A program made the translations under genes and the position numbers. This document shows positions 12,425 to 23,715 of a stretch of DNA of 64,000 nt, one piece after another. The number at the start of each line of letters is the position of its first letter. The stretch's first letter is position 1. The notes under the pieces are model-generated. The model was not told the DNA's origin. It did not search any database and saw only the letters and a program-made list of their open reading frames with translations. The DNA is from Calliopum simillimum. Lineage: Eukaryota; Arthropoda; Insecta; Diptera; Lauxaniidae. Where the stretch lies: assembly GCA_951812925.1 (NCBI GenBank), contig OX638370.1, positions 29,317,964-29,381,963 on the forward strand. The letters are read 5' to 3'.

Positions 12425-13030
12425 CACTCAAAGCTTGTCTGGTAGTGTTTTGAACTTATTCAAGCCCTATCCAGGAGGAATGAATTTACTCTAGTTTCAA
12501 TACCAGGGCACGAGGGGCATGAAGGCAACGAAAGGGCAGACAGGGCGCATTCCGTTCTTTCATAGGCCCAGAACCCATCTGCGGAGTAAACAACAGTTTT
12601 AAAAATAACTTAACACGGGAATGGGAAAAGAAAAGCCTCTCCGATTACTGGAGAGCCCAAGAAGGTATGCGACAGGCGAAGAGCCTGTTCGATCCAAGAC
12701 GTATTAAGGTAGAAGCTGTTTTAAATCTCAGTAGAAAGGATATAAAAAAGTACAGTGAAATAATGACGATGGGTTTGGTAGACGATGATTCCTGTACTCT
12801 GCTTAGAGGACTCGAAAACAGCGGAGCATGTACAATCTTACTTGCCCCACAGCGGTGAGACGCAGAGTAAGATCTTAAGTGGCGAGATTTTAAATCCAAA
12901 TGATATAGGTAAAATTAATCCTACGGCAGATAGTCTGGAACTATTCTGATGGGGACAGAGGCTGCACAAAAGATCTTTCAGGTCGCAGTGCAATCCAGAG
13001 CCTTTGGATAATAATAACAATAATAATAAT

Positions 13031-13275
13031 GTTGTATGTTTCGCACGAACCTTCTCGAAGTAAGGAAATTCATTGAATTTATTACGGAAAGGTAGAATTC
13101 ACCTTGGGCTACACACGAAGCATTCACTTTGTGTTGTGCGAACCATCCTGTCGTATTTGGTGGTTGCTGTTGTTTATTTTTGTACTCGTTTTATGTTTAC
13201 ACGAGTCTTCTAGTAGTACGGAAACTTCTCGAATTTGTTAGAAATAAATTGAATTCACCTTGTACTATACACGTA
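13031..13275. repeat. Short repeated flank of LINE D
   Basis: A phrase at 13155-13205 (tttattttt-gt-ctcgttttatgtttacac) closely matches one at 10715-10760 just before LINE D, so LINE D lies between two copies of an older repeat. An 'ttctcgaa...gaattcacctt' block also recurs at about 13050 and 13220. Confidence 0.4.
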
Positions 13276-13565
13276 TACAACGAATTGTAAGCACAAGCTC
13301 AGAGCAAAAACTAAGTGAAATCGGACAAAAGGGCGTGGCGCCTCCCATATAAGCAAATGTTTCAAAATGCTATACTGAAAGAGTTTTTTTAGACTATCCA
13401 ACTAAATTTCACTCAAATACTAAGGACTATAAATGCACGCTCTGAGCTTAAACTAGATGAACTCGGACAAGATGGCGTGACACCTTCCATACAAGCAAAA
13501 TTTTAAAAATACTGCATTATAGGGTATTTAATGTTTGGCCATCCCAAAGATGACAACCTTACTAG
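13276..13565 (+). mobile_element. Helitron-like repeat family H, copy 1 (5'-truncated)
   Basis: Contains the family's internal 'ggcgtggcgcctcccatataagc' block and ends at CTTACTAG followed by T. The subterminal hairpin is degraded here (TTTGGCCATCCCAAAG). Confidence 0.6.
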
Positions 13566-14980
13566 TTTTAATTACTTCTTAAGAAAGGCGCTGATGGTAG
13601 TCAATAATAAAGCTGATTTTTATTTTGCATTAAGGTCACAATTTAACTGACATGCCAACTAGACCGACCAAACTTTTCTGACTTATAAGTCTTTATATTT
13701 TTCTTTTTATAAAAATAAAAAAGAAATTAAGAAAAATACAATTCATTCTCACAGCATTGCATTTTTTTGCTCTCGTCTGCTGGCTAAGTGTTTGATTTAG
13801 TCGAAAGGATATAAATACTACCAACTTCTTGCCTTACGTAAGGATAACTTAGTATTTGCTTAGCCTGACACCACCTTGTCTAGGTACTGTATTTGGTTTG
13901 GGTTTTACAGCAGCAGCCTGTCTCTCTTACTATTTTGCTTGGTTTGAGTTTTTTCGTAGGCGTCTGGTAAATTCGTAAATTCGAAATTTTTGCCGACTTC
14001 TGCATTTATCCTTAGACAAAGTATGCATGTCTGTTTGTTTGTTTGTATGTGCCGTCGTCGTCTATTGCCTGCTGCAGGCTCCTCTATGTCTGCTAAGGCG
14101 ATTTACCAAATTAAAACGTTTTTAATGTATGAAGTGCTTTTCACTTATTTCATAATGATTTTTTCGCAATTGCAAATGGAGTGGTTATTTTTCTGCAAAA
14201 AGAAAAAGGATTTTAACGGTTGAGCAGAGGATGCTAGTGAATATGGAAAAATAAATTGAAATATTTATGATTTAGTCAAGTGTCTTAAGTGTGGTATATA
14301 TGAATCTGACTAGGTGCCAGTGAGGCAAGGATTGATAAAATTATCTTGAATTGCAATTAATTGTGTTCTGTACATCTATGCTGCTGGTGCTGTTGCATAA
14401 GGTTTTAAACTTTGTAGTACCAGGAAATCAAAATTAACTAATAAAATATATAAATATATAAAAGTTAAAGTTAAAGTTAAATTGATTTACGAAGTAGAAA
14501 TATAACTGAAATTATAAGAAACATCTTTAAAGAAATTTATTTCAAAAACGATCTCGTGAAGAATGAAGAACATATAGTTACCAAAGTTAAAGTTTACTAT
14601 TAAGTAAATCAGAATGGAGACGAAAATACCATACTTGAAATATTCTAAGAAATCATTTGCATTAAGTCAATAGTTTTAGGAAGGAAGCTGAGTTTTCCTA
14701 ATATCCAATCCATAATCTAAACTTTTCTAACTCCAGCGTTAATTGAATTAAAAAAAGAAAAATCTATGTTGTATATGTTGTATACTTCCCAAGTGATGTA
14801 CCGTAGACGGCGATCCTCTAAACTCGTCCTCGGGCACTCCAGTTGATTACGCCTTCCTTGTAGTATTTTTCACTTTAAATATTTTTAAAATCTTCAACTG
14901 TGTCAACGGCAAAACAAAAGAACACACTATAGATTTTTACTGAATTATCTTTTTACTTATCAATTCCACTAAAAAATATA
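13566..14980. other. Non-coding, no gene recognised
   Basis: AT-rich. A short AAAGTT hexamer run lies at about 14460-14483. An open frame of 77 codons at 13990-14223 has no recognisable features. Nothing else seen. Confidence 0.35.
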
Positions 14981-15143
14981 GGGGAGATTGGGGAGTTTTG
15001 CAACAGAGAGAGTTGTGCAACACGTCGATAAATGTCAAATGATAGTAGTTGTCATGTGACCAACTACTGTCAATTGTTTGTCTCGCTACGATCTAACTTT
15101 TAAACAAGCACTCGTTGCGTCAACACATATTCTTCGCGTCGCA

Positions 15144-16678
15144 CAGTGGTCCGAAAGGCTAATCTAGATGGAATAAAGTCATAACTCCTGCTTGGTAGTA
15201 GCCAGAAGCCTGAAATTTTCAGCGATGATATATATTAAAGAAAGGGTAGAGTAGAACGGGGTAATGTCGTGCAGGGGGTAATGCCGTGCACTGCCTGTTT
15301 TAGCCCAAGGAATTGAATGATTTACCAACTGTTCGTAAGGTAGGTACCTGCTGACCTACTGAGCTTATGCATATAATACTAGCAATTTTTACCAGTTCGT
15401 CTCTACAGAGTAACCTTTTTTTCAAAAAGTACGCTTTCGGGACGATAAAAGTGTTTTTTCATCGGGTCAGAAAAATAATTTTCCTTGCGGGAAAATATAT
15501 CAGGTAAGTGTTTTCTGAAACGAAATATCCTGCCAAAGAAAAGAAGTATTTGATTTCCAAAAAAATTTTGGGCTTCACCGAGTTATCGAAGTTGACCTTT
15601 AAAACGACCATTGGGGTAATGTCGTGCACATTCACTTACACAAACACAATTACTCGCTACACAAATGTTGTTACACATGGATGTAACCAACGAAATTATC
15701 TTTCGATCGGATGCTTATTCGTCGCATTCGCTTGAGATGTACGGCTACATGAGCATGTCAAAGTTGAGTGCACGACATTGCCCCGTTCTACTCTACTTCA
15801 TAATAAAAATGGGCGGTATACGTAAAGTGAGCGTGGCGCAACTTCTTTATGGTAGTAGGTAGAGACCCGAGTTTTTAGGGTCTTAATTTATTATGGAAAC
15901 AATACTTTACACCAAAATGAACGGTGTACGTTAAGTGGGCGTGGCACATGCGTTCTTCGTTTTTTCACTGATTTGAAGTTTAGTGCAAAAAAAAAAAATT
16001 AAAAAATTATTTTTTATTTACTTAATCATCATTATAACAATGCCTCAGATGGTTAACGAAAACAATTACAATCTACCTGAATAACTTTCAAACATCTTCT
16101 TTCCTCACTTCTTGTTAAATTACCCATTATAAAGCTTTTTCCGTGTAATAGGCGTGTAACCTAAAAATGCAATAAAAATTGAAGGGGCACCTAGTGGCAT
16201 CTTCATTATTTACATAACAATTCATAGATAAAAGAAATATCAACAGTTTTGCATTATCGATCATTATGGGTAGTTAAAAGTTTAACTAAACTTTGGGCTA
16301 CACCAAAAAGTAGTACAAAAACATTACACTTTTTACATTAATTTTTTCCCCACAAAAAATACTTTAATTGAACACATATTTACAGTAACATTAATTCATA
16401 CCTGACATAATTCAGGAAAAAATAATAATTTAAAAAAGATTTCTAGTTCACTCACACGAACTCTTCAAAGATACTGCTAAAAATAGACTGTGGTCTTATA
16501 ATAACTGCATCAATGCAATTGCTCATGTTTCGATCAACATAGAAAAATAAATAATGCGTAAATGTAGACAAATAATATACCGCTATGAACTGTGGTCACT
16601 TCTCGATCAACTAGAAAAAAAATGTCATGCTTTTGAAAATTGACTTTATTTCATCTAGATTGACCTTTCGGACCACTG
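15144..16678. mobile_element. Inverted-repeat DNA element, CAGTGGTCCGAAAGG ends
   Basis: A 38-bp terminal inverted repeat (15144-15181 and 16641-16678, 35 of 38 match) begins CAGTGGTCCGAAAGG. CAGTG-type tips are common in hAT elements, but the flanks do not show an 8-bp direct repeat and instead continue the inverted similarity. No transposase remains. A smaller MITE lies inside it. Confidence 0.6.
15249..15793. mobile_element. MITE with TA target duplication
   Basis: The inverted ends GAGTAGAACGGGGTAATGTC... (15249) and the reverse complement (to 15793) match at 27 of 28 positions when the flanks are included. TA dinucleotides sit just outside (15247-15248, 15794-15795). The motif GGGGTAATGTCGTGCA recurs internally at about 15604. 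The TA duplication fits a non-autonomous Tc1/mariner-type element of 545 bp. Confidence 0.75.
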
Positions 16679-17074
16679 TGCATCGCTCTTCGTTGTGCGT
16701 TGAAAAATTTGTCGGAAAGTTTCATTGGCCTCTCGTGTTTGCGGTGTTTTTAGTCCCTTGTTGAAATTGATCATAAGGGTCAATATATACAAAACATTCC
16801 TTTGTGAATACCCTTCCAACACATGAAAGTAATGACACATAAACATTCGATGTATCGATGACGCGTTGTCCATTTCGAATATGTAGAAAGTGGGGAGTTT
16901 CGTAACAAAACGCCACATTTGACAGTTTTCAACCTGAGTTTGCATTTTTTAGCGTATATCGCATTATTTGTGAATAATTCGTATGTTTCATAGAATTTGG
17001 TGGATTTCCTTCACAGAATTTAGTATTTTTCTTGATTGAATTGTGGTTTTTCGTAGTTTTTTTAGGTAGTCATC

Positions 17075-17158
17075 ATGCCACGTTATAACTATCGTGCGAC
17101 CAGCAAACCAGCGAGTGATATCAATGCCTTAGTAGCTGCAATCAAAGAGTTAATTTAA
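17075..17158 (+). pseudogene. Short N-terminal transposase fragment (pogo-like, tentative)
   Basis: 27 codons starting MPRYNYRATSKPASD and ending in TAA. The MPR-Y-R-T pattern resembles the first residues of pogo/Tigger transposases, whose CENP-B-like helix-turn-helix would follow. That part is absent, and a foldback is inserted 16 bp after the stop. Too short for firm assignment. Confidence 0.3.
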
Positions 17159-17174
17159 TAAAGAACATTCATTA

Positions 17175-18453
17175 AGGTACATTAAGCTAGCAGAGCGAAA
17201 ATGGCAGAAGTGAAAAAAAAAATATGGCAGAATTATAGGCTAATTATAGGCTAATTTTGGGCCCAAACGCCGAATTTTAGGCTCTTCATTTAAAAAAAAA
17301 AAAAATAGCTCTGCCAGCTTAAGTGTAAGCCAGCAGAGCTGTTTCGAGAAAACACATACGGGACGTATATTGAACTAAAGTAAGTATTCAATAATTAAAG
17401 GCTAATTATAGGCTATTTAAATGCCCCATCGCCAAAAGAAAAGCTTTTCATAAAAAAAAAATGGACCAAATCAATTTTCTTGAAATAAGGAACTTCGAAT
17501 AACAACAATTCCACAGAAAAAAAACAACAACAACAACAAAACTACTACAACAACAAAAAATTTACTACTACTACAACAACAGTAATTTTACATAAAAGTA
17601 GGGGTAAGTGGGCGGCCTGCGGCCGCTGCTCAGGATTTAAACCCGTCAGACATTCAACACCGGCTTCGCGGCGGCCTTCGGCCGCGGATCAGTCTTATGC
17701 AAGCGCAGTAGCTACTTATTATTTAAAAAAATTTTTATTAAAAATTGCGCTCGCAATTTGACTAGCAAAACTATTTGTGTGATATATTATAGACTGATCC
17801 GCGGCCGAAGGCCGCCGCGAAGCCGGTGTTGGATGTCTGACGGGTTGGATGTCCTGAGCAGCGGCCACAGGCCGCTCACTTACCTCTACTTTTATGTAAA
17901 ATTACTGTTGTTGTAGTAGAAGTAAATTTGTTGTTGTTGTAGTTGTTTTGTTGTTGTTGTTTTTTTTCTTTGGAATTGTTGTTATTCGAAGTTCCTTATT
18001 TCAAGAAAATTGATTTGGTCCATTTTTTTTTAAATGAAAAGCTTTTCTTTTGGCGATGGGGCATTTAAATAGCCTATAATTGGCCTATAATTATTGAATA
18101 CTTTCTTTAGTACAAAATATTTTTTTTTTTCGAAATCGCTCTGCTAGCTTAAACTTAACCTAGCAGAATCTTTTTTTTTTTTTTAAATGGAAAGCTTTTT
18201 ATTTGGCGATTGGGCATTTAAATAGCCTATAATTAGCCTATAATTATTGACTACTTACTTTAGTTCAATATACGTCCCGTATGTGTTTTCTCGAAACAGC
18301 TTAAGTGTAAGCTAGCAGAGCTATTTTTTTTTTTTTTAAATGAAGAGTCTAAAATTCGGCTTTTGGGCCCAAAATTAGCCTATAATTAGCCCATAATTCT
18401 GCCATATTTTTTTTTCAGTTCTGTCATTTTCGCTCTGCTAGCTTAATGTACCT
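17175..18453. mobile_element. Foldback element FB1 with GC-rich core and 9-bp target duplication
   Basis: The ends are perfect inverted repeats over at least 23 bp (AGGTACATTAAGCTAGCAGA...). CATTCATTA flanks both sides (17166-17174, 18454-18462). The arms run about 550 bp and contain mirrored AT-rich blocks, (CAA)n/(TTG)n tracts and repeated 'ctctgccagcttaagtgtaag' units; the right arm carries an extra tandem unit at 18060-18270. The centre holds GC-rich modules at 17605-17695 and 17800-17880 around about 100 bp of unique sequence. There is no ORF. The 9-bp duplication and modular long ends match Foldback/Mutator-like elements. Confidence 0.9.
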
Positions 18454-18509
18454 CATTCATTAAAATATGTAATTTTCCTTAATTTAAAGCTGTGTTGCAC
18501 AACTCCCCA

Positions 18510-19164
18510 AAAACGCGTCTTTTGCGCTAACAAGCATAACTTTTAGATTTTTTTAAATTTCAACCGAACCCTTTAACCAGAAGTTGTCTTTTGAGGCATA
18601 CTAGAGATTTTATATACTGAGATGCTAAACAAAAATGAATTTCATAGTATTTTTTCCCCTACTATAATAATTCTTAATTCACTTACTCTATTTATTGATT
18701 ATGCCCGATAGCCAGAAAGAGCTTTTCTTTTGGTAAGATGAGCTTTTCACCTTGTATCATATATCGTTTTGGCTTTCGGAAAAGAGTCGTTAACGCTGTG
18801 AGTTTGAATAGTTACATTTTAGACGAAATTACAAATTATCACTTGCAACCGTTTTCATTCTTTTGCTTAATTGACCAATTTGATCCATTAACGCGCATAA
18901 GCAAAAGAATTTCTTTTGGTTCAATTGAACCAATTGTTGTGTAAGCTGTAAATTTTAGGGTGTTCCGATCAAGTTTTTGTGTATCGTTTTATTATGATAC
19001 GACTTGAGATATCGCTTAGCAAACTCACATCATAAGGAGTGAGATCGAAAAAATCTTAACATATATAATATTCAATAATTTTTAAACGGTTGATTTTAGA
19101 GTTTTGATTTTTTTTTATTTAATTGATAATATTTTGCAAATTACAGAAAAATATAACTTTTATA
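18510..19164. other. No gene recognised
   Basis: AT-rich. An open frame of 68 codons at 18738-18944 has no recognisable motif. Confidence 0.35.
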
Positions 19165-19965
19165 GTTCTAACCACTATTTATGAACTCGTGGACCTTTTT
19201 CGGTAAGCCTTCCATTAGAGATTTGATAGTTGTTTCAGACACCTTTTTGGAACAGTTTGCCCATCTCCTTTTAAAATCTTCGATATTTTGGGACACCTTT
19301 TTTGTGCTCTTTAAGTTTCTTTCACAAGAGCCCAATATCTCTCCACTGGTCTTAGCTCCGGACAAATTGGAGGATTGGCCTCTCTTGGTACAAAAACTAT
19401 GTTATTACTTTGGTACCACTCCAGAGCTTTCTTGCCGTAGTGACATGATGCCAAATCGGGTCAAAAATATGTGGACACATTGTGCTCTCTTATAAAAGGA
19501 AGAAGTCTTTTTTTCAAACATTCTTTGATGTATATTTCGGTATTTATAGAGCCCACTGTAACAAATGACTTGCTTCTTTTGCCCCAACTGCATATAGGTT
19601 GCCAGGAATTTTTTAGGACATTTTGTATGCTTTTGGATTCTAAATTGTTCTTCGACGTTTCCTCGAGCATCAGCAACATAAAAATTTTGAGCCGGAAGCT
19701 GCGTAAAATCTGCCAGTACATACATACGTTTCGTCGTCCATTACACAACATGAATATTTTTGTATAAATTTCGATTTTAATATCCGAGCCATACTTTTGG
19801 CATCTAAATTTTTTGCTGCATTCCTGTCGGGAACTTTTTGGTTTTTGTATGTTTTCAAACCTGCATTGGCTTTAACTTTTCGCACCAAAAAGTCAGAGCA
19901 CTGGGCTAACCAGGCAGCTTTTCTAGGAGGTGTGTTTGGAGATCTTTTATGATAATTTGTATGGA
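19165..19965 (-). pseudogene. Tc1-like transposase remnant with DD37E spacing
   Basis: Minus-strand frames, offset by frameshifts, encode KAAWLAQCSDFLVRKVKANA, then KYSCCVMDDETYV (first Asp), LPAQNFYVADARGNVEE, the glycine-rich middle (GQKKQV), PDLASCHYGKKALEWYQ (second Asp) and CPELRPVERYWALVK (Glu). There are 37 residues between the second Asp and the Glu, the hallmark of the ITm DD37E family. A conserved Trp before PDL is a TGA stop. The N-terminal HTH region is missing beyond about 19965, and no inverted ends were found. Dead copy. Confidence 0.85.
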
Positions 19966-20434
19966 GATAAGGTTAGCACTAAGGAACAATAAATCGACCA
20001 TTATGTTTTTGTAATGGGCACCGATTTTTATGGAGTTCGGTACTGAGATAAGCTTAACACTAAGGAAAGCTAATTAAAAATTGATAACGCCCGAAGATAG
20101 AATACACGGTTTTATGGCGAAGCTGCTACACTAATTTTAATGGCACTTGGTATAATTAGTAATTATAGTTCCGTAGTATCTTTAAAGTCAAATTGAAGAG
20201 GTCGAATTATGGCCGCAAGGCGAACTCTAGTTAAAATAAAAAGTTGAAATAGAATGAAAAAGTTCTTAAACATTCGAAGAAAATACAGAAATGTTAAAAG
20301 AAGTCGCAAAATATTTAAAAAAAATAGCGATACCTCATGAGTCACGCAAGATTTAAATTAAATTATAAATACATTTTTTTTTCTTTATTAAAACATAAAG
20401 TACTTAGGATAAGGATAAGATTGTATCACAGAGA
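19966..20434. other. No gene recognised
   Basis: AT-rich, with a repeated phrase 'gagataagsttarcactaaggaa' at about 19964 and 20044. No coding frame supported. Confidence 0.35.
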
Positions 20435-21190
20435 AGTTTTAGTTTTAAAACTGATTTTCCGGCACTTTTACAAAAAAAATTTTCTTGGGTCACCCTAGCG
20501 TTTTAGAGAAAACTTTTTTTATGAAAAACTTTTAGTCAATTGGATAAGCTTTGTAAGAGTGTATTTGATTTATGGGGTTTGAAAGGTTTTTCAAAGTTTT
20601 GGACCCTTAAAGTTGATATTTTAAATGTTTTACCTATCTATTGACTGTGAGGCCTATTTTGCTATGAAAAAGATCCTATTCACCTATCCTTCCATAATTT
20701 TTTTAGAGTCCTTGTTCAATTTCCTTTAATTCGATAGCACATTTGTAACACAAATTTTTTTAATTTAAGGTCAGAAAAAAATACTTTTCTATATAATGCG
20801 TTGCGCTGCTTTTGAGGTGCGAACTGCAATTCATCTACTGGAGCCTTCAAACGTGTTGTTCTGGAAAAGTATTATTTTCTGACCTCAATAACAAAAATTG
20901 GTATTGCAAATGTACTACAGAATTAAAGGAAATTTAACGAGGACTCCAAAAAAAATTATAAAAAGTATGTTAATAGGACCTTTTTGATACTAAAATTGCC
21001 GCAAAACTCAAATAAGTAATAGGAAAAAAAATTTCAAATATCAACTTTAAAGGCCCGGAACTTTGCGAAATCCTTAAAAGTCCTATAAACTAAATACATT
21101 CTTAGAAAGTTCATGCAATTAGCTTAAGCTTTCCTGTAGAAATGTTTTTCCTTAAACGTCAGGAGTACATTTTAGACCAAGTTTTTGTTA
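20435..21190. mobile_element. Foldback element FB2
   Basis: The left arm (about 20435-20790) is the diverged reverse complement of the right arm (about 20865-21190). Examples are 'ggtcagaaaaaaatactttt' at about 20770 against 'aaaagtattattttctgacc' at about 20865, and 'aaagttgatattttaaatg' at about 20609 against 'atttcaaatatcaacttta' at about 21030. The loop is about 75 bp. The 21020-21190 arm matches a separate half copy at 56270-56560. No coding capacity. Confidence 0.7.
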
Positions 21191-22965
21191 GGCCTTCGCT
21201 AGCACCTTCCGATTAATTCTGTATATTAGACTGAACATATTTTTAGCATTAATCTTAAATGTTGAGCATTTCTTGTCTTTGGTGACCCCAGTGAAATTTT
21301 CAATGAAATATTTTTGTAGAATACTTTTACTCATTATAACTAAGTTTTTGGAATAAGGGGTCAAAAGGACCCATATAAACATAATTGATAAATATGTTCT
21401 AGAAAATTGCCAATTATGATCGAAAGAAATGTATTTATTCACTTTATCCGTTAAATGAACTGGAATGAAGAGTTTTAAAAACATTTTTCAATTAAGGTTT
21501 AATTTCATTTAAACTTTTTTTTTACACAATTAACTTCCACCTACAAAAAAATAAAAACAGTTGCTTAAAGTGCTAAACTTTACTGAGAGTAAGTAGCAGT
21601 AACTCAACCATGGCAAAAGTGTGAACATTTCTTTAATAAATGAGCATAAACTCACAGCTCTTACTTACTGTGAACAATTTTCAATTTTTCACTGTTTGGT
21701 GCGATAAGCATCCTGACAGAATCCAATCCAATCGATCGATCGATCAAAAGATCTACCAAAACTTAAGTGAACGCCGCAACAACAACAATATCAGTAATAA
21801 GACAATATCAAATTTTTCAACGATCGATCTATTTAAGATAAGAACTCTCTGGCTTTGAGGGGTTAAACGCCAGTTGCCCGTTTTAAAAGATTTAAGATAC
21901 AAAATATATTTTCAGTACACAGTTGTGCAGTAGAGAGAATCGTACCAAAATAAATGATTATATTTATGCTATTAAAGTAATTTAGTTAAAATGACGCCAA
22001 ACGCGTGAAAGTCGACTTACCGTGTGCTTGCAAACTTCAGCAGTGAATAAAGAAAAAGAGGCCTTGTCTATTTGAAGGTAATCCAATTGTTTTTTTCATG
22101 TCGATTACTAAGCGATGCCAAGTGTAAACAGTGTTGCCAGATGTTGCCTAGCAATCTCGTCGATGTTCATATGCCATAAGAACACTCGCATAGTCGAATT
22201 CGAAAATTGGCAACATTCTGGCTTTTGGGATATACAGGCAGAGCAGAGATCTGTGTGGAACGTGTGTAAAACGGTGTCGATCAATTGATCCGTTGTAAGA
22301 TGATCATCGTGTGTTATACTCCTACCATCCATCCATCTAAACCATTCATTCAAAAACAACGTTCGTACCGTTCGTTGCGTTCTTCATGATGTTTGGTGTA
22401 CAATATTATTATCTTGCCCGTATATTGGGGTTGGGCACTTGCGATGCTGGTGCTCTGTGCGGATTACAACGATCTATAATCATCACCCGTACGTAATTGC
22501 GTTCAAGATCGCACGCTCAGCCGCGCTATCGCGCACTTACTCGTTATGGATATTGGAGTATACAGCTCTATTAACCTCTGATTTAGTGATAACGTTCGAA
22601 CGTTTTAACGTATTTGCTACTTTGTGTTTTTTTTTCCTGGTTTTTCTTTTATTCGCGAATATTTTGCGTTTTTTCGTTTCTATAGCGGTACATTTAATTT
22701 TTATTTTTTTTGTATCTTTTGTTGGAAAAACTGGAGGATACATTAGCTTTTGTGTATGGCAGCGCGTCTATTATTTTGTTCAATAAAGAAAATATGCTTT
22801 TTGCTTTCTTTTTATATAAAAATTTATTTAATATCTATGAGGAACATGTCTGAAATTATATAGTTATGTTAACATATGAACGATATGAGAAAAGTATAGG
22901 TATTTGGCCAAAATAATTTCTTCCGCATAATTTAATGCGATAGAAGTATTCTACTCGTCATATGA
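21191..22965. other. Mostly unique sequence, no recognised gene
   Basis: 21190-21490 resembles the middle of the 26.1-26.3 kb foldback ('tcttgtctttggtgaccccagtgaaattttc'). 22100-22560 is less AT-rich and relatively rich in CpG for this window, which could mark a regulatory or untranslated region. An open frame of 115 codons at 22439-22786 has a hydrophobic second half but nothing recognisable, so I do not call it. Confidence 0.3.
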
Positions 22966-23053
22966 AGTTTTTTGTGAATTTTTGAAGTCTTTAAAGAGTT
23001 AAACTGGTTCAAAATTGTTTATTCTTCCGAACGTACGATATAAATGTATATTA
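22966..23053. repeat. Direct repeat, left copy (~88 bp)
   Basis: 'agttttttgtgaatttttga' to 'gatataaatgtatatta'. Recurs at 25536-25624, flanking the block that holds Helitron-like copies 2 and 3. Confidence 0.75.
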
Positions 23054-23071
23054 GGCTATTTAGAAATAAAA

Positions 23072-23715
23072 CTAGTAAGGGTGTAACCTTTGGCTTGGCC
23101 AAACATTTAATACCCTACACTGCTGTATTTTGAAAATTTTTCTTATATGGGAGGTGCCACGCCCTCTTGTCTGAATTCACCCAGTTTTTGTTGAGAGCTT
23201 GCATTATACTTAGTTCTTAGTGTCTGAGTAAAATTTAGTTTGATTGTCTCAAAAAACGTTTTCAGTATAGCGTTTTGTAGATTTTTTTTATGTGGGAGGT
23301 GCCACGCCCTCTTGTCCGAATTCGCCCAGTTTTTTTCAGAGCTTGTGTTTACAATTTGTAGTATGTATGTGTATTTTGGTTGCATTGTTGTGAAAAATAC
23401 TCCTAAAGTTGCATTTTGAATATATTTTTGTGTGGGCGGTAAGCGTGTCTGTTGACTGATTTCGCTTATTTTCAATCACACGAGCTATTTTTAACGACGG
23501 AGGCAGTGCACGAAATTTCATTGAATTATCGTGATCAGTTTTCCCAGAAAATGTATTTGCACGCACACCCAGCCAGACACCCAGCCAGCCAGACAGGCGG
23601 ACTTAGGAGGTGACGCTGATCAAGAATATATATACTTTTTTATACCTGCCACGCCTCCTTCTCAGCGTTACAAACGGAAGGACAAAGTGAATATACCCTG
23701 AGTGTAGGGTATAAA
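23072..23715 (-). mobile_element. Helitron-like repeat family H, copy 2 (near full length)
   Basis: On the minus strand it begins with a hairpin ATACCCT/AGGGTAT end and finishes in GTTACACCCTTACTAG, preceded by a near-palindrome (TTTGGCCAAGCCAAA). Two internal units carry 'ggaggtgccacgccctc'. T-rich sequence follows the CTAG end. Confidence 0.7.

Larger units (their letters stand above)
10740..13030 (+). pseudogene. LINE D ORF2 remnant: RT core, connector, duplicated RNase H, Cys-rich end, (TAA)n tail
   Basis: The first frame (10720-11088) carries RT motif B (GCSQGGVLSSFMW) and motif C (GFADDLIIIVRG). After a frameshift the thumb reads MKYLGVILDKSLTWNSHL, then the connector FRTACLGVTGALRTCPTVAL. 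RNase H follows (LWFTDGSKTEDG; HALELCARE; IYLDSQVFLKSL). The connector and RNase H then repeat (11864-12424). The chain continues with FTLVSIPGHEGHEGNERADR (about 12490) and a degraded terminal region (about 12640-12860). The 3' end at 13007-13030 is an ATAATAATAACAATAATAAT tail, an I-element-like TAA repeat. Stops and frameshifts show it is dead, and the 5' half is missing. Confidence 0.88.
14989..18509 (+). mobile_element. Nested host DNA element with TGGGGAGTT ends (possibly pogo-like)
   Basis: The outer inverted ends are TGGGGAGTTTTGCAACA (14989-15005) and its near-exact reverse complement (18493-18509, 16 of 17 match). A third, direct copy (TGGGGAGTTTCGTAACA) lies at 16891. Other elements sit inside: an inverted-repeat insertion at 15144-16678 and a foldback at 17175-18453. 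A 27-codon frame at 17075-17158 starts MPRYNYRATSKPASDINALV, resembling the N-terminus of pogo/Tigger-type transposases. The rest of the transposase is missing. The two left-facing ends (14989, 16891) leave open whether this is one element or two related copies. Confidence 0.5.

Noticed and set aside
15136..16686. An 8-bp hAT target duplication around the CAGTGG element
   Set aside because: The flanks are inverted, not direct, similarities, so the superfamily was left open.
22439..22786. 115-codon frame with hydrophobic C-terminal half
   Set aside because: Hydrophobicity follows from T-rich sequence; no supporting signals.
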